Notes: generated by a model from the sequence alone, not told the origin. A stretch of DNA of 64,000 nt from Acetilactobacillus jinshanensis (GCF_004359375.1 NZ_CP034726.1:682001-746000), one strand, 5' to 3'. Positions 25,459 through 36,121 are shown, counted from the first letter of the stretch. Numbers and translations are program-made.

Positions 25459-28382
25459 CCTTTTTCTTTATTTTTACCATACAATTTATTCAAAAAATTA
25501 GTAACCTGTTCTTTATTAGTAGCCATTTTATAATATATATGATATCTTTTAAATTTATTAAGAAATTTTTTCTGTATCAAAATGATATCCTTATCACGTT
25601 TTCGCATATTAGGAGCTTTAGTTTCAACTAATAAATAACATTTTGTATGTTTTGTCTTTATGAAATATACAAAATCGGGAGTAGTGGTACCACCATCAAA
25701 TTTAGGAATTCGAATTGAATTCCTTGGTAATTTTCCAAATACAACTACAGGATCTTTATAATTTATTTTTAATAATTGTTTTTCAGGATGTATAGAATCA
25801 TATCTAATGGGCGGTGTTTTATAAAGATATCTATAGTCTTCATGATAATTTTTATCAGATTCAGTCCCTACCCATGAAGCATTAACATAATCACTAAATG
25901 TATTTGTATTTATATTATAAATAGAATTAGTAGCATTTAAGAAATTAAGTTTCTCATAATCGTAATTATTTATTAATTTGTACCCTAATACATTATTTAA
26001 AGCGTTACAAATATTATTTATAGTACTTATATTTAAGTATCTTTCTACATCTTGTTTAGACTTATATTTGTTAATCAAATACTTATAGATACATCTATGC
26101 AATAAAAATATTGGTAATTTAGTGCTTTTAGATATTTGTTCTATAAACTTTCCATAAGGTACTATAACGTTACTTTTTTCTTCTTCCTGCGTATCCGTCA
26201 TTACAACTTTATTATTTTTTACATCCACAGAATTTTTATTAGTGATATATGATTCTGTTGTAAATAAATCACCTTTATTGTTAAGTGTATCTAATATTAT
26301 ATTGTCTAAATTTCTTATATTTTTGTATTTAATCATATAATTATTTGATAAAACATTCCATAGTGGCTTTATTTTATTCCAATTTCTTTTCACTAATTTA
26401 ACTTTAGTCTTTGGCCCATGTTGTTTATTTCTATTCACAACTTTATCATGATTAAATCGATAAGTATTTAAAATCGAATATTTTTCTGTTAATCGTTCTA
26501 TACCATGTTCTTTAAAATAACCTTTGTAATTAATGATTCCCTTGTTTATTAATGACGCAAATAAATTATTTTTATTACCTACTGATGGATAATTTTTAGT
26601 AATAAGATTACTCATACTACTTGTAAATTTTTTACTGTTCCAATAATCTCTATTATCCTCATTAGCTTCATTCGTTAATTTTTTAGCAAAATCTTTTTCA
26701 TCATAACCAACCAAAAATGCTAATCTAAATTCTTGGTCATTTACCCTATTACCAAATTCATCTACCGGAATCCTTAAACCTCGTCCAACCTCTTGAAATT
26801 TGGATATTTCGGATCCAGATGTCCTTAATTTTGCTATAACGAAAACATTTGGATTATCCCATCCTTCTCTAAGTGTCCACTTTGAAAAAATAAAGCGTCT
26901 TAAATTCCAATTATTATTATCTTTAAACGTTAACATTTTCTTCTTATTTTTTAGTATGTCATCCACTTCATCTTGAATTACTTTATTATTCTTGCCAGCA
27001 CTACGATCATCACTAAAATATCCAGCATGAACTTTTTGTGCATGCGAATTCAAACTCTTTTTAGTAGCTATTAAATATTGTAAATATTCCTTTTCACGAT
27101 AATGACTTTTATATTGATATTTATCTATGAGTGATTCTAATTTTGCATTCAATAACTTTGTAAAACTTTTAGCTAGCCAACCATATTCTCTACCTTCACC
27201 AGCTTTTTTCTTCCGTCCGTAACTATCAATACTATCTATAAAAAATAATGTTATTGTTTTTATTTTTGGTAATTGTAAATTATTTCCTCTAATAAAATTT
27301 TCTTGTTCAATATTAAAATGTTTATTAATAGCATCTTTAATTAGTCTATTTTGATAATTTGTAGTAAAAGTTCCTGGTACGAGTTCTTGATCTTTTGCTA
27401 ATATTAGTCCATTTGAGAGCTTTTTTTCACCTTCATATTTTATGGGAATACCACCAGTTACTTTTAGAGGTTCACCCTCATCAATTTCCGTATATTTATG
27501 ATTGTGTACATTAGTTAAACAAAGTGTTTTATTTCTGTTCTTAAAGGACACTTTTAATCTATTAATGGCTTTATTTTCAGGGAAATCTGGATAATATACA
27601 TCAATGGCTTTAATAAGATTTTTATTAAAACTTTTAACTATATTTAAATTATACTGAGGATATCCTCTATAAAAATCAGTTTTTCCATTTAATTTTGGAA
27701 AAGTAGCACCAAATCTCACAACCATTTGAGGATGTAAACGTGTCATGTATTTATAATATTTTTTGTTTCTCGGAAAACGTTGTGGTTCATCTATTATGAC
27801 TACAGGCTTTATAGCTTTAAGTCCTGTCATTGGACATGTAAATCCATTTAATAATGTTTGATCATAGTCATCTCGCTGCATATTTTTAGTTCGTAACATA
27901 TCAGCATTTATAATTAATACTTCAATTTGATTATTTTGATGTGTCGTATTAATAAATGTAGATAATTTTGAAGGAAAATATTTACGTCCAGACTTACTAT
28001 TAAAATCACCAGCATTAATAGTATGAACATCTAAATTTACATGCCCATAATATTGCTTAAAATAGCGTCTAGATTCCTGAGATGTCATAAAGGTTTTAGA
28101 ACCTTCTTTTATAGCTGGTGATGGAACTAAAAGAATAAATTTAAATAGTCCATATTTCCAGTTTAATTCGTACATCATTTGAGTATAAACAAATGTTTTC
28201 CCTGTACCGGTTGTCATTTTTATGTCAATATTAGGTGTTAGTTTAGCATTAGTATCATATCTATGCTTAATCAAGGGATTAGAATATGAAAAGTTACTAT
28301 TTTTATCGATACCCTTAAAGCTTTTTACAATAGCATTAATAGCATCTTTTTCATATCTTAGGTTCTCCAATTTTAATTTCAT
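25452..28382 (-). CDS. res: Type III restriction enzyme, Res subunit
   Basis: 976 aa, normal for Res. Superfamily 2 helicase: motif I KMTTGTGKTFVYTQM, DE-box VVIIDEPQRFPRN, and the late motif EVGRGLRIPVDEFGNRV. The C-terminal endonuclease domain shows TPDFVYFIKTKHTKCYLLVE followed by TKAP (PD...ExK). With Mod it cleaves near unmethylated, asymmetrically recognised sites. Starts 3 bp after the mod stop, behind AAGG. The gene is far more AT-rich than the lysA or pepX regions, consistent with horizontal acquisition. No frameshift is seen. Confidence 0.93.
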   Translation of the reverse strand: MKLKLENLRYEKDAINAIVKSFKGIDKNSNFSYSNPLIKHRYDTNAKLTPNIDIKMTTGTGKTFVYTQMMYELNWKYGLFKFILLVPSPAIKEGSKTFMTSQESRRYFKQYYGHVNLDVHTINAGDFNSKSGRKYFPSKLSTFINTTHQNNQIEVLIINADMLRTKNMQRDDYDQTLLNGFTCPMTGLKAIKPVVIIDEPQRFPRNKKYYKYMTRLHPQMVVRFGATFPKLNGKTDFYRGYPQYNLNIVKSFNKNLIKAIDVYYPDFPENKAINRLKVSFKNRNKTLCLTNVHNHKYTEIDEGEPLKVTGGIPIKYEGEKKLSNGLILAKDQELVPGTFTTNYQNRLIKDAINKHFNIEQENFIRGNNLQLPKIKTITLFFIDSIDSYGRKKKAGEGREYGWLAKSFTKLLNAKLESLIDKYQYKSHYREKEYLQYLIATKKSLNSHAQKVHAGYFSDDRSAGKNNKVIQDEVDDILKNKKKMLTFKDNNNWNLRRFIFSKWTLREGWDNPNVFVIAKLRTSGSEISKFQEVGRGLRIPVDEFGNRVNDQEFRLAFLVGYDEKDFAKKLTNEANEDNRDYWNSKKFTSSMSNLITKNYPSVGNKNNLFASLINKGIINYKGYFKEHGIERLTEKYSILNTYRFNHDKVVNRNKQHGPKTKVKLVKRNWNKIKPLWNVLSNNYMIKYKNIRNLDNIILDTLNNKGDLFTTESYITNKNSVDVKNNKVVMTDTQEEEKSNVIVPYGKFIEQISKSTKLPIFLLHRCIYKYLINKYKSKQDVERYLNISTINNICNALNNVLGYKLINNYDYEKLNFLNATNSIYNINTNTFSDYVNASWVGTESDKNYHEDYRYLYKTPPIRYDSIHPEKQLLKINYKDPVVVFGKLPRNSIRIPKFDGGTTTPDFVYFIKTKHTKCYLLVETKAPNMRKRDKDIILIQKKFLNKFKRYHIYYKMATNKEQVTNFLNKLYGKNKEKGD

Positions 28383-28385
28383 ATT

Positions 28386-30503
28386 CTAAAACCTTTCTAT
28401 GAATCTAACATCTAATTGATTAAGCCCATTTTCTAATTCTTTAACATCTGCAAAGCTAACAGTATATTTAAAAATAACAACGGTCTGAATACTTATATTA
28501 TTATTACCAATTAAATTTAATAAGCTTCGCGTTTGTTCATTATGCCAGTCACTAGATAGAATATAAGCCTGTTCATTACTTATTATTGGAAGATTATAGC
28601 CTTTTAAATTTACATAATGTATATCTGCGTTAATATTATATCCATCATCGATCAAGAATGTAGACAATAGCGTATCAAAGCCATTACATTTACAAGGTAT
28701 ACACAATTCTTTACTAGAAAATGAATTTATAACATTATATGGATCAAACATGTGTAATTGCTCAGTATTATCGTCAAACGATAAATCATTTAGACTTAAT
28801 GAATTTAATGATTTTAAATCAGATTTAGTAATATAAAAATGCTTAAAGCCCAAATCTAATTTATTAGCTTTTAAGGGGTGATTCTTTCTAAGGACTTTCT
28901 CAGAATTACTTATTCGTTTTAATCCAATTTGGTCTAATGTTTTATAACCTTGTTTATATGCTGATTTGGCACCTTTAGCAATAACAACTTTCTTATGACC
29001 ATTTGAACTGTATTTAATTCTATAAATGGGATTATTAATTTGCATCATAATATATGAATTGTTTGAATTATTTATTATATTATTACGCATTACAGCATCT
29101 GCTGTTGTGGCAGAACCAGCAAAGAAATCCATAATAATACCATTCTTAATTCCAGACCATTCCAAAAGTTGTTGTATTAGTCTGACAGGCTTTTTACCAT
29201 TTTTGTATGCAACATTACCCTCTTTATTAATATTCATCATATCTGCGCTAAAGCCTTTCCAAAGATCACCTCGGATGACGCTTCTACCATATTTTGGTCT
29301 TAAATCGTTTGATAAATGAAATGTATTTTTTAATGGAAGTAGTTGCCTTATTTTATTTCCACCAGTTCTGATTAATAAATATTTTTTAAATTTTACTGGA
29401 AAACAATCACTATTGATTTTGTGCTTAACATTATTTGGTATATTAAAATTAGCAGCGGCATCTTCAAAGATTCTATTAGCATTACTATTAATAAATTTCG
29501 ATATTTCAGGAATCATTTTTAAAAAATAAGATAAATTTTTAGTTACAAATTTTTTATGAATTTGATTAGAAATATTATCTATTAATTTCAATTGGTTTGT
29601 ATTTTTATAAATATAATCACATAAACTTACTAATTTATTTTTAACTAATATCTTAGAGAAATGTGCGTCATAATGTGGATTATAATCATATAACGGCTTT
29701 CTTAAAGAATAATCATTATTATTATTAAATTCATAAAGTAAAACATATTGTTTATTTCCTACGATTTCACCTTTTTCAGCAGCTCTAACCTTTAATCCCT
29801 GTGCTTTTGATGTTTCTACGGCTATTTGAGATACAAAATCATTTTCACCAAAAATATCATTCATTAATATCTTTAAATCCGCTTGCTCATTATCATCAAT
29901 AAAAATAAATATTAATCCATGATTTCGTAACAAATTTTTAGCTAAATATAGTCTAGGGTACATAAATGTAAGCCAAGCACTATGTGTTGAAGTCCCTCTG
30001 ATATTTTTCAACTGTTTTAATTGCTTATCTGTTAAATTAAATTGTTCTTTTAATATGTTATCTGACAATTCAAAATTATCGGGATAAATAAAATCATCAG
30101 ATCCGGTATTAAATGGCGGATCAATACAGATAGCGTCAATTTTATGATAATAACTAGCTTGGAGATGTCTAAGACCCTCTAGATTATCCCCAGATAAATA
30201 TAAATTTTTAGAGTGTTTATTAAATTCACTTTTATTATGGACTTTATCTGGGGCAATAACAGTATGTGGCAATTCTCCAGTTTGTTGTCGGGCATAATTT
30301 TTACCAATGAAATTCAATTGATAACCGTCTTGTAATTCTTTAATATTATTGTTTTCTAACGATGACTTAAATTTATCTAATTTAAAATTATCATTTTTAT
30401 CAAAGAACTCTGGTAATTTTTTCTTTAATCGTTCCATGAATTTTGAATTAGGTCGTATTTTATTATTATAATTTTTGTTATTTATATTCAATATATCTCT
30501 CAC
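28386..30503 (-). CDS. mod: Type III restriction-modification methyltransferase, Mod subunit
   Basis: 705 aa beta-class adenine methyltransferase: catalytic DPPF at 128-131 (ICIDPPFNTGSDDF) precedes the SAM motif IIMDFFAGSATTADAVM, with a variable recognition region of about 250 residues between. Gives target specificity for the mod-res pair. The start is unclear: GTG at 30503 overlaps its own AAGG, while TTG at 30491 has the ribosome site at 11 bases; either gives a functional N-terminus. No simple-sequence repeat that would make it phase-variable is visible. Confidence 0.93.
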   Translation of the reverse strand: MRDILNINNKNYNNKIRPNSKFMERLKKKLPEFFDKNDNFKLDKFKSSLENNNIKELQDGYQLNFIGKNYARQQTGELPHTVIAPDKVHNKSEFNKHSKNLYLSGDNLEGLRHLQASYYHKIDAICIDPPFNTGSDDFIYPDNFELSDNILKEQFNLTDKQLKQLKNIRGTSTHSAWLTFMYPRLYLAKNLLRNHGLIFIFIDDNEQADLKILMNDIFGENDFVSQIAVETSKAQGLKVRAAEKGEIVGNKQYVLLYEFNNNNDYSLRKPLYDYNPHYDAHFSKILVKNKLVSLCDYIYKNTNQLKLIDNISNQIHKKFVTKNLSYFLKMIPEISKFINSNANRIFEDAAANFNIPNNVKHKINSDCFPVKFKKYLLIRTGGNKIRQLLPLKNTFHLSNDLRPKYGRSVIRGDLWKGFSADMMNINKEGNVAYKNGKKPVRLIQQLLEWSGIKNGIIMDFFAGSATTADAVMRNNIINNSNNSYIMMQINNPIYRIKYSSNGHKKVVIAKGAKSAYKQGYKTLDQIGLKRISNSEKVLRKNHPLKANKLDLGFKHFYITKSDLKSLNSLSLNDLSFDDNTEQLHMFDPYNVINSFSSKELCIPCKCNGFDTLLSTFLIDDGYNINADIHYVNLKGYNLPIISNEQAYILSSDWHNEQTRSLLNLIGNNNISIQTVVIFKYTVSFADVKELENGLNQLDVRFIERF

Positions 30504-30836
30504 CTTAATAATTCATTTAATTGAGTTAATCAACGAATAATTCTTGTTATACTATAAAAACCAAAAGTAGGTACTTAAGCGTTGAATACATTGAAAATTT
30601 CACTGTTAAATATATTATTTGATGATATAAATAATAAATTATTTTTTGAAAATGCTGTTAAGCTTATACTCCGATGTTTGCTAATTTTATACAATAATTT
30701 CTTTTCATTTGCTTTATGTTTTCCAAACATGGATTCACCTACTTTCTACTTATACTCCCATTTGTGGTAGGGCGTGTGAAGATTCAAACAAACATTAAAA
30801 GCTTATCATATCCGCAAATAATAACGCAATACAAAA
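30504..30836. other. AT-rich intergenic region upstream of mod
   Basis: A -10-like TATAGT/TATACT on the minus strand near 30550 may serve mod. A 62-codon plus-strand frame at 30582 has no ribosome site and AT-driven composition; I do not call it. Confidence 0.45.
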
Positions 30837-30860
30837 AGCGGAAGTTTTAAAACTTCCGCC
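30835..30860 (-). terminator. Terminator after the 116-aa secreted protein gene
   Basis: GCGGAAGTTTTAAAACTTCCGC palindrome (10-bp arms) followed by TTTTTG on the minus strand. Confidence 0.85.
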
Positions 30861-30894
30861 AATTATTTAAATAAATTTAGTAAAATAAATTATT

Positions 30895-31245
30895 TTAACT
30901 GAATACACTACCTAATCTCCGAGTACTTCCATAAAACCAATAATGACTATTAGTCCTTGCATACCATTGGCCACGATGACCATAAACATGTAATACATAG
31001 CCATCACGATCTTGATGATAGAAGCGTTTTACGTTAATATATTCACCACGATGTAAACGTAATCGTGAATGTAATGAAACACGATGATAAAATGCCCAAT
31101 TAGGATGATAACGATAAACTGTAATCGACCGTCTTACTCGACGTCCTGCTGCGTTAGCATTATTTGATCCAACTCCAACACCAACCCCGATTAACATTAA
31201 TAAACTAATGCCAATAACCAGGAATTTTTTAAACAATTTATTCAT
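30895..31245 (-). CDS. Small secreted basic protein, SH3-like C-terminus possible
   Basis: 116 aa. Signal peptide MNKLFKKFLVIGISLLMLIG with an Ala-rich cleavage region (SNNANAAG). The mature part is very rich in Arg, His and Tyr (RRSITVYRYHPNWAFYHRV, GQWYARTNSHYWFYGS) and may be a small beta barrel of the kind found in surface-layer-associated proteins of lactobacilli, though the match is only by character. Start: ATG behind GGGAAGAGC. Divergent from another small secreted protein at 31390. Confidence 0.65.
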   Translation of the reverse strand: MNKLFKKFLVIGISLLMLIGVGVGVGSNNANAAGRRVRRSITVYRYHPNWAFYHRVSLHSRLRLHRGEYINVKRFYHQDRDGYVLHVYGHRGQWYARTNSHYWFYGSTRRLGSVFS

Positions 31246-31389
31246 ATAATTAGCTCTTCCCTAAATTATTTCTGCATCTCAAAATATACCAGAAATTTTT
31301 CTTTTTGTGAATGATTTTACTTGCTATTGATAATTTTATTACACTCTTGGTATACTTAATTCGGAAATATTCAAAAGAGGTTTAACATA

Positions 31390-31809
31390 ATGCATAAATT
31401 AACTAAACAAATCCTTACAGGTGTAATTGCTTTAGGATTATTGGCACCTGTAGCAACATCGTCTATTAGCAATAGTCCTGCCGTCACAGTTAATGCTCGT
31501 AGTCGTGCTTTATCATATTACTGGGCTAAACGGGATGTTCGTAAAACTTATAATGGCAAAGATAGTCTCCACGATTACTTTAATTTACATAATAACGATC
31601 GTCATGGTGATCGTACCTATTTAAAGGCATCGTTTGGCGGTAACGCAGAAATTTACTTCACGGTTATTCATTATGGTCGTTATGCCCATATTCATGTGAC
31701 AATTAAAGCATCATCCGGTGAAGCTGATAATCCATGGTATGGTAACGTAAGTCGTAGATATTATCGTACCTACGGTATTCGTCGTAATATGACTGTTCGT
31801 GCTTATTAA
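31390..31809 (+). CDS. Small secreted protein, hypothetical
   Basis: 139 aa. Signal peptide MHKLTKQILTGVIALGLLAP, cleavage after VNA. The mature protein is Tyr/Arg-rich: YYWAKRDVRKTYNGKDSLHD, a beta-type middle (AEIYFTVIHYGRYAHIHVTI) and a basic tail. Start: ATG behind AAAAGAGG. No known family recognised. Its divergent neighbour has a similar composition, so the pair may share a role at the cell surface. Confidence 0.65.
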   Translation: MHKLTKQILTGVIALGLLAPVATSSISNSPAVTVNARSRALSYYWAKRDVRKTYNGKDSLHDYFNLHNNDRHGDRTYLKASFGGNAEIYFTVIHYGRYAHIHVTIKASSGEADNPWYGNVSRRYYRTYGIRRNMTVRAY

Positions 31810-31845
31810 TTATCAATTTAAATGTAGTTTAAATTAAGCCATACC

Positions 31846-31885
31846 TCATAATTATTAGATAAATAATCTAGTAATTATGAGGTAT
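31846..31885. terminator. Bidirectional terminator between convergent genes
   Basis: ATACCTCATAATTA and TAATTATGAGGTAT inverted repeat with T runs, between the 139-aa gene and the mrr-like gene. Confidence 0.8.
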
Positions 31886-31926
31886 TTCATTTTCATTAAC
31901 TGATTAAGATTTAATATCATTTAAGT

Positions 31927-32853
31927 TTAATCGAAGAAATCCTTATCAATCTTCAAAATTTGATAATCATGTTCCACTTGCACACCAACTTGATATTCCA
32001 GCAACAGGTTAGATAACTGTTCTCCATTAATCGCTACAATTGAAAAGCGTTTTGCTAATTCTTTAGCTCGTTTAGAGAAGTCAGAAGTTGTTATAAACAC
32101 ACCACGAGACGCGTTTCGAGTTCTAATTGCACCAAAGAAACCTTGAATTGCTGGCGAACCAACAATGTGTTTCTTATTATATCGTTTAGCTTGAATGTAT
32201 ACGGTACTGGTCCCTAATGGATCTTGATTAATAATACCGTCGATTCCACCGTCTTGGGTATCTTGAGTCCGAATTGCACTGCCGTGACGACCTTTATAAC
32301 CCATCTTAGCTAATAAGTCGACAACTAATTGTTCAAAAAAGAATGGATCTTCTTTCTTTACAATTATTTCTAATAATCGGGATCTTAAGCCTTCATTATA
32401 TTTATTAATCTGATCTCCAATACTATTAGGAAAACTAACTGACTTTTTAACGTTAAGTTTACGCTTCGATTTATAGAGTGATTTAAATAAATTCTTAATC
32501 ATTTTTTGTAAATAATCATGTTGCAACTTATACCCAGAATGTTCTTTCAAAAAAGCTATTCCTGATTTATTAATACAATATGTTGCTGGATATGGTTTAG
32601 ATACAAGGTGTAATCGATGTAAATACATACATGCAAAATAAATTCGATCGTGAATTACTGTGTCACCGTTCTTAATGTGCTTCTCATGAAGAGCTATTGG
32701 CAATTTAAGATAATTCTTGGCAATCGATTCTTGAACATCTTCAGATCGGCAATTACAAGCTTCTTTATATAATGCTTCTAGTGCTAATGGCATAAAAGCA
32801 TCGTATGTTGGGATTCCATATTTGTTGTCTAATTTTAGTGACTGATAATCCAT
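31927..32853 (-). CDS. Mrr-like type IV restriction endonuclease
   Basis: 308 aa. N-terminal Mrr_N-like winged-helix region (about 1-110: MPLALEALYKEACNCRSEDV), then the Mrr_cat nuclease: FEQLVVDLLAKMGYKGRHGS, the acidic TQDGGIDGIINQD and the VYIQAKRY (D-QxK) core, then VGSPAIQGFFGAIRTRNAS and GVFITTSDFSKRAKELA. Such enzymes cut modified or foreign DNA. It closes the defence island next to the type III and type I systems. Start: ATG behind TAGGAG. Active-site residues are present. Confidence 0.88.
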   Translation of the reverse strand: MDYQSLKLDNKYGIPTYDAFMPLALEALYKEACNCRSEDVQESIAKNYLKLPIALHEKHIKNGDTVIHDRIYFACMYLHRLHLVSKPYPATYCINKSGIAFLKEHSGYKLQHDYLQKMIKNLFKSLYKSKRKLNVKKSVSFPNSIGDQINKYNEGLRSRLLEIIVKKEDPFFFEQLVVDLLAKMGYKGRHGSAIRTQDTQDGGIDGIINQDPLGTSTVYIQAKRYNKKHIVGSPAIQGFFGAIRTRNASRGVFITTSDFSKRAKELAKRFSIVAINGEQLSNLLLEYQVGVQVEHDYQILKIDKDFFD

Positions 32854-33017
32854 AAGATAAACTCCTAGTGTTAAATAATTCTTTCATCATTAAATATGTA
32901 TAAAAAGCAGTTTCAATACTACTCTTGACCTAGTAAATTTCTCACACTAGGCAGTATATCAGAGATTATTAGGATCCAACAAATTATGCTATCCTAATCC
33001 CAAAGGGAATGATTAAT

Positions 33018-34652
33018 ATGAACCGAATTTTAAATAATCCATTCAAAAATAAAGGAACCGCCTTTACTCTCAAAGAACGTCAACAATTAGGTCTTGATGG
33101 TCTGTTGCCACCCAAAGTCCAGACGTTACAGCAACAGGTCGATCAAGCCTACCAGCAGTATCAATCTAAGCCAACTAACTTGGCTAAACGTCAATTCTTG
33201 ATGACGATTTTTAACACCAACCGAATTTTATTCTACAAATTATTCAGCCAGCACGTTGTTGAATTTATGCCGATCGTTTATGATCCAACAATTGCGGAAG
33301 ACATTGAAAAATACAGTGATATCTTTACTCAACCGCAGGGTGCAGCCTACATTTCAATTGATAATCAAAATTCAACCAATGCTATTAAACGCGCCCTCGT
33401 CTATGCATCTGACGGTCGTAAAATCCGTTTAATTGTGGTTACTGATGCTCAGGAAATCCTAGGGATTGGTGACTGGGGTGTCAACGGTGTTGACATTTGT
33501 GTCGGTAAACTAATGGTCTACACTGCAGCAGCTGGCATTGATCCCCGTGAAGTTTTACCCGTTGTTTTAGACGTTGGTACTGATAATCAGAAATTGTTAA
33601 AGAGCCCAAATTACTTAGGCAACCGTCACGCCAGAGTAACTGGTGACAAGTACTACGACTTTGTCGATAAATTCGTGAAGACTGCTGAAAGTACCTTCCC
33701 TGACATGTACTTACACTTTGAAGATTTTGGTCGTGATAATGCAGCTAACATCTTAAATAAATACCGTTCTCAATACACGGTCTTTAACGATGATATTCAG
33801 GGAACCGGAATCATTATTCTGGCTTCAATTTTAGGCGCTTTAAATATTTCACACGAAAAGTTAACGGATCAGCGTTACCTATGCTTCGGTGCCGGAACCG
33901 CTGGAACCGGAATTGCTAACCACGTTTATCGTGAATTTATCCAGCAGGGATTATCACCTAAGGAAGCCAAGAAGCATTTCTACTTAGTTGATAAACAAGG
34001 CCTGTTATTCAAAGATGACCCAACGTTAACGCCTCAACAAAAGGTCTTCGCTCGTGATAAATCAGAATTTGATCATCCCGACCGGTTAACTGACTTACTC
34101 AGTGTCGTTAAAGCTATTCACCCCACCATTTTAGTCGGTACATCCACGGCACCTGGCACGTTTACTAAACAAGTCGTTCAAGAAATGGCCGCTCACACTA
34201 AACGACCGATTATTTGCCCGATTTCTAACCCAACCAAATTAGCCGAAGCTAAACCGAAAGATCTATTGAATTGGACAGATGGTAAAGCCTTAATTGCTAC
34301 AGGTGTCCCCTATCCAGACATCAAAGCTAATAACGGTGTAACTTATCAGATTGGTCAAGCCAACAACGCCTTAGTCTATCCAGGTGTCGGCTTAGGTGTC
34401 CTTGCGGTTCACGCCACCCGTTTAAGTGATGAAATGATTTCAGCCGCAGCTCATTCATTAGGTGGGATTGTTGACACTACTAAACCTGGTGCGGCCGTTT
34501 TACCACCGGTATCCAAATTGAACCAATTCTCAAATAACGTTGCGATTGCCGTAGCTAAGACCGCTGTTAAACAAGGCTTAACTAAGTCCAAGATTAGTGT
34601 CGACGACGTCCCCAAATTAGTTAAACAAACTCGCTGGAGTCCGCATTATTAA
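33018..34652 (+). CDS. mleA: Malolactic enzyme
   Basis: 544 aa, the length of malolactic enzymes, which turn L-malate into L-lactate and CO2 using NAD and Mn. N-terminal [47 protein letters not shown]-like [37 protein letters not shown], and NAD-binding [15 protein letters not shown] are conserved. Start at 33018 where AGGGA lies 9 bases upstream; ATG at 33009 is too close to that ribosome site. A malate permease (mleP) is not adjacent, which is unusual. A malic enzyme cannot be wholly excluded, but the overall pattern favours malolactic. Confidence 0.87.
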   Translation: MNRILNNPFKNKGTAFTLKERQQLGLDGLLPPKVQTLQQQVDQAYQQYQSKPTNLAKRQFLMTIFNTNRILFYKLFSQHVVEFMPIVYDPTIAEDIEKYSDIFTQPQGAAYISIDNQNSTNAIKRALVYASDGRKIRLIVVTDAQEILGIGDWGVNGVDICVGKLMVYTAAAGIDPREVLPVVLDVGTDNQKLLKSPNYLGNRHARVTGDKYYDFVDKFVKTAESTFPDMYLHFEDFGRDNAANILNKYRSQYTVFNDDIQGTGIIILASILGALNISHEKLTDQRYLCFGAGTAGTGIANHVYREFIQQGLSPKEAKKHFYLVDKQGLLFKDDPTLTPQQKVFARDKSEFDHPDRLTDLLSVVKAIHPTILVGTSTAPGTFTKQVVQEMAAHTKRPIICPISNPTKLAEAKPKDLLNWTDGKALIATGVPYPDIKANNGVTYQIGQANNALVYPGVGLGVLAVHATRLSDEMISAAAHSLGGIVDTTKPGAAVLPPVSKLNQFSNNVAIAVAKTAVKQGLTKSKISVDDVPKLVKQTRWSPHY

Positions 34653-34671
34653 AAATGATCATAATATTTTC

Positions 34672-34716
34672 AGATAAGTCTTTACGTTAGGTAACGCAAA
34701 GGCCTTTTTATTTGAA
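34672..34716 (+). terminator. Terminator after mleA
   Basis: Imperfect stem AAGTCTTTACGTT/AACGCAAAGGCCTT followed by TTTTT. Confidence 0.65.
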
Positions 34717-34729
34717 AAATTAAAGTAAA

Positions 34730-34763
34730 CCAAAAAGCCCGCTAAATCTTACTTAGCGGACTT
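34730..34763 (-). terminator. Terminator after the glycerol dehydrogenase gene
   Basis: AAGTCCGCTAA and TTAGCGGGCTT inverted repeat followed by TTTTGG on the minus strand. Confidence 0.75.
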
Positions 34764-34790
34764 CACCAGAGAATTAGATTTCAATTTAGA

Positions 34791-35900
34791 TTAGCAACGA
34801 TGTTCAGCTTCGTACATTCGACTGTAAGCATTAGCACCACGCATTGCCTGAACGATCATGTATGGGGTGATCTTCATTGGCATTTCGGTCATGGTATCTT
34901 TAGGTGAATCAGCGACTTTGGCGATCTGCATTAAGTCTTCGTCACTGATGGTCGGAACACCTAATTCCTTGAAGTTAGTTGGTAAGCCAACTGATAATTC
35001 AAAGTCTAAGTACTTATTGAGTCGGTACTTACCAGCACCTTCTAAGAATAACTGGGTAAGTAGGCCAAAGGCAACGATTTCACCGTGCATGCGCGGGATC
35101 TTGCCGTAAGCAGTCGTGCCGTTATATAAAGCATGTGCAGCAGCCAAGCCACCGGATTCGGCACCCAGACCACTCATCAGGATATTAGCTTCGATAACCT
35201 TATTAACGGCAGTGGTATCAGCGTTGACACCGACACAGGTAACGGCTTCTTTGCCGTACTTGAATAACGTATCTTCACACTTCTGAGCGATGGCTAAACC
35301 AAATAACGTCTGTTTCTTACCGATTAAGTTATCACCATGACTCTGTTCAACGGCCTGGGCTTCAACGTTGGTTGCTAAAGCATCCCCGATGCCTGAAACC
35401 AAGAACCGTTTTGGTGCATCGGTCAATAATTTAGTATCAACTAATACTAAATCTGGGTTACTGTTATAGAACCAATAATGTGAGAAGGATCCATCATCAT
35501 TATAGATAACCGATAGACGAGTACAAGGCGAATCGGTTGAAGCTAAGGATGGGAAGATCGCAACGTGAATGTGAATCTTGTTAGCGGTTGCCTTAGCCGA
35601 ATCTAATACTCGACCACCGCCTAAACCGATGATGACCTGGGCTTGAAATTCAGTCGCAAGCTTAGCGATTCGGGTGATTTCCTTCATTGATGATTGACCA
35701 CCAAAGATAACGACCTTGTTTGAAACGCCGTTACTCTGTAAGTAGTTACTTAAGCGGCTCCCGATCATTTTGTTAAGTCGGTTACTAGTTAAAATAATCG
35801 CACGGCTACCTAATTTCTTGATGTAATCTTTACATCTAAGAATTAAACCGTTACCTTCAACATACATGGATGGACTTGTGAATGATACATCTTGACTCAT
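34791..35900 (-). CDS. gldA: Glycerol dehydrogenase (iron-type alcohol dehydrogenase family)
   Basis: 369 aa, as expected for GldA, which oxidises glycerol to dihydroxyacetone with NAD. Nucleotide-binding GLGGGRVLDSAKA; metal-binding region GIGDALATNVEAQAV (Asp) and the two His in AAAHALYNGTTAYGKIPRM and HGEIVAFGLL; FPSLASTDSPCTRLSVIYND is characteristic of the family. Start: ATG behind AAGGAGC. Convergent with mleA. The physiological direction could be either glycerol use or diol/ketone reduction. Confidence 0.9.
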   Translation of the reverse strand: MSQDVSFTSPSMYVEGNGLILRCKDYIKKLGSRAIILTSNRLNKMIGSRLSNYLQSNGVSNKVVIFGGQSSMKEITRIAKLATEFQAQVIIGLGGGRVLDSAKATANKIHIHVAIFPSLASTDSPCTRLSVIYNDDGSFSHYWFYNSNPDLVLVDTKLLTDAPKRFLVSGIGDALATNVEAQAVEQSHGDNLIGKKQTLFGLAIAQKCEDTLFKYGKEAVTCVGVNADTTAVNKVIEANILMSGLGAESGGLAAAHALYNGTTAYGKIPRMHGEIVAFGLLTQLFLEGAGKYRLNKYLDFELSVGLPTNFKELGVPTISDEDLMQIAKVADSPKDTMTEMPMKITPYMIVQAMRGANAYSRMYEAEHRC

Positions 35901-35980
35901 ATTATCAGCTCCTTAAATTATCCACGTCTTTAAGGTACCAGGACGTGTCATTCACCACCTATTCAATCCGTAGGTTCACC

Positions 35981-36121
35981 ATGTTGATTATTCGACCACA
36001 TAAAAGAAACCCTAGCGATTGGCTAGAGCTTCAAAAACAGGGGAAAGTAGTTGTTGTTGAGAAATGTACTGCAGCGGAATGGCTGGGTAGGATTGTTGAA
36101 CCATCCCATGTTTTACTTTAA
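35981..36121 (+). CDS. Possible 46-aa protein
   Basis: Reads MLIIRPHKRNPSDWLELQKQ, then GKVVVVEKCTAAEWLGRIVE and PSHVLL. The composition looks protein-like, but only a weak AGG lies upstream and no family is known. It may be a remnant, since the surrounding kilobase has several short or decayed frames. Confidence 0.3.
   Translation: MLIIRPHKRNPSDWLELQKQGKVVVVEKCTAAEWLGRIVEPSHVLL

Noticed and set aside
30582-30770. 62-codon plus-strand frame between the type III system and a secreted protein gene
   Set aside because: No ribosome site, AT-driven composition and no recognisable feature; lies in the mod upstream region.
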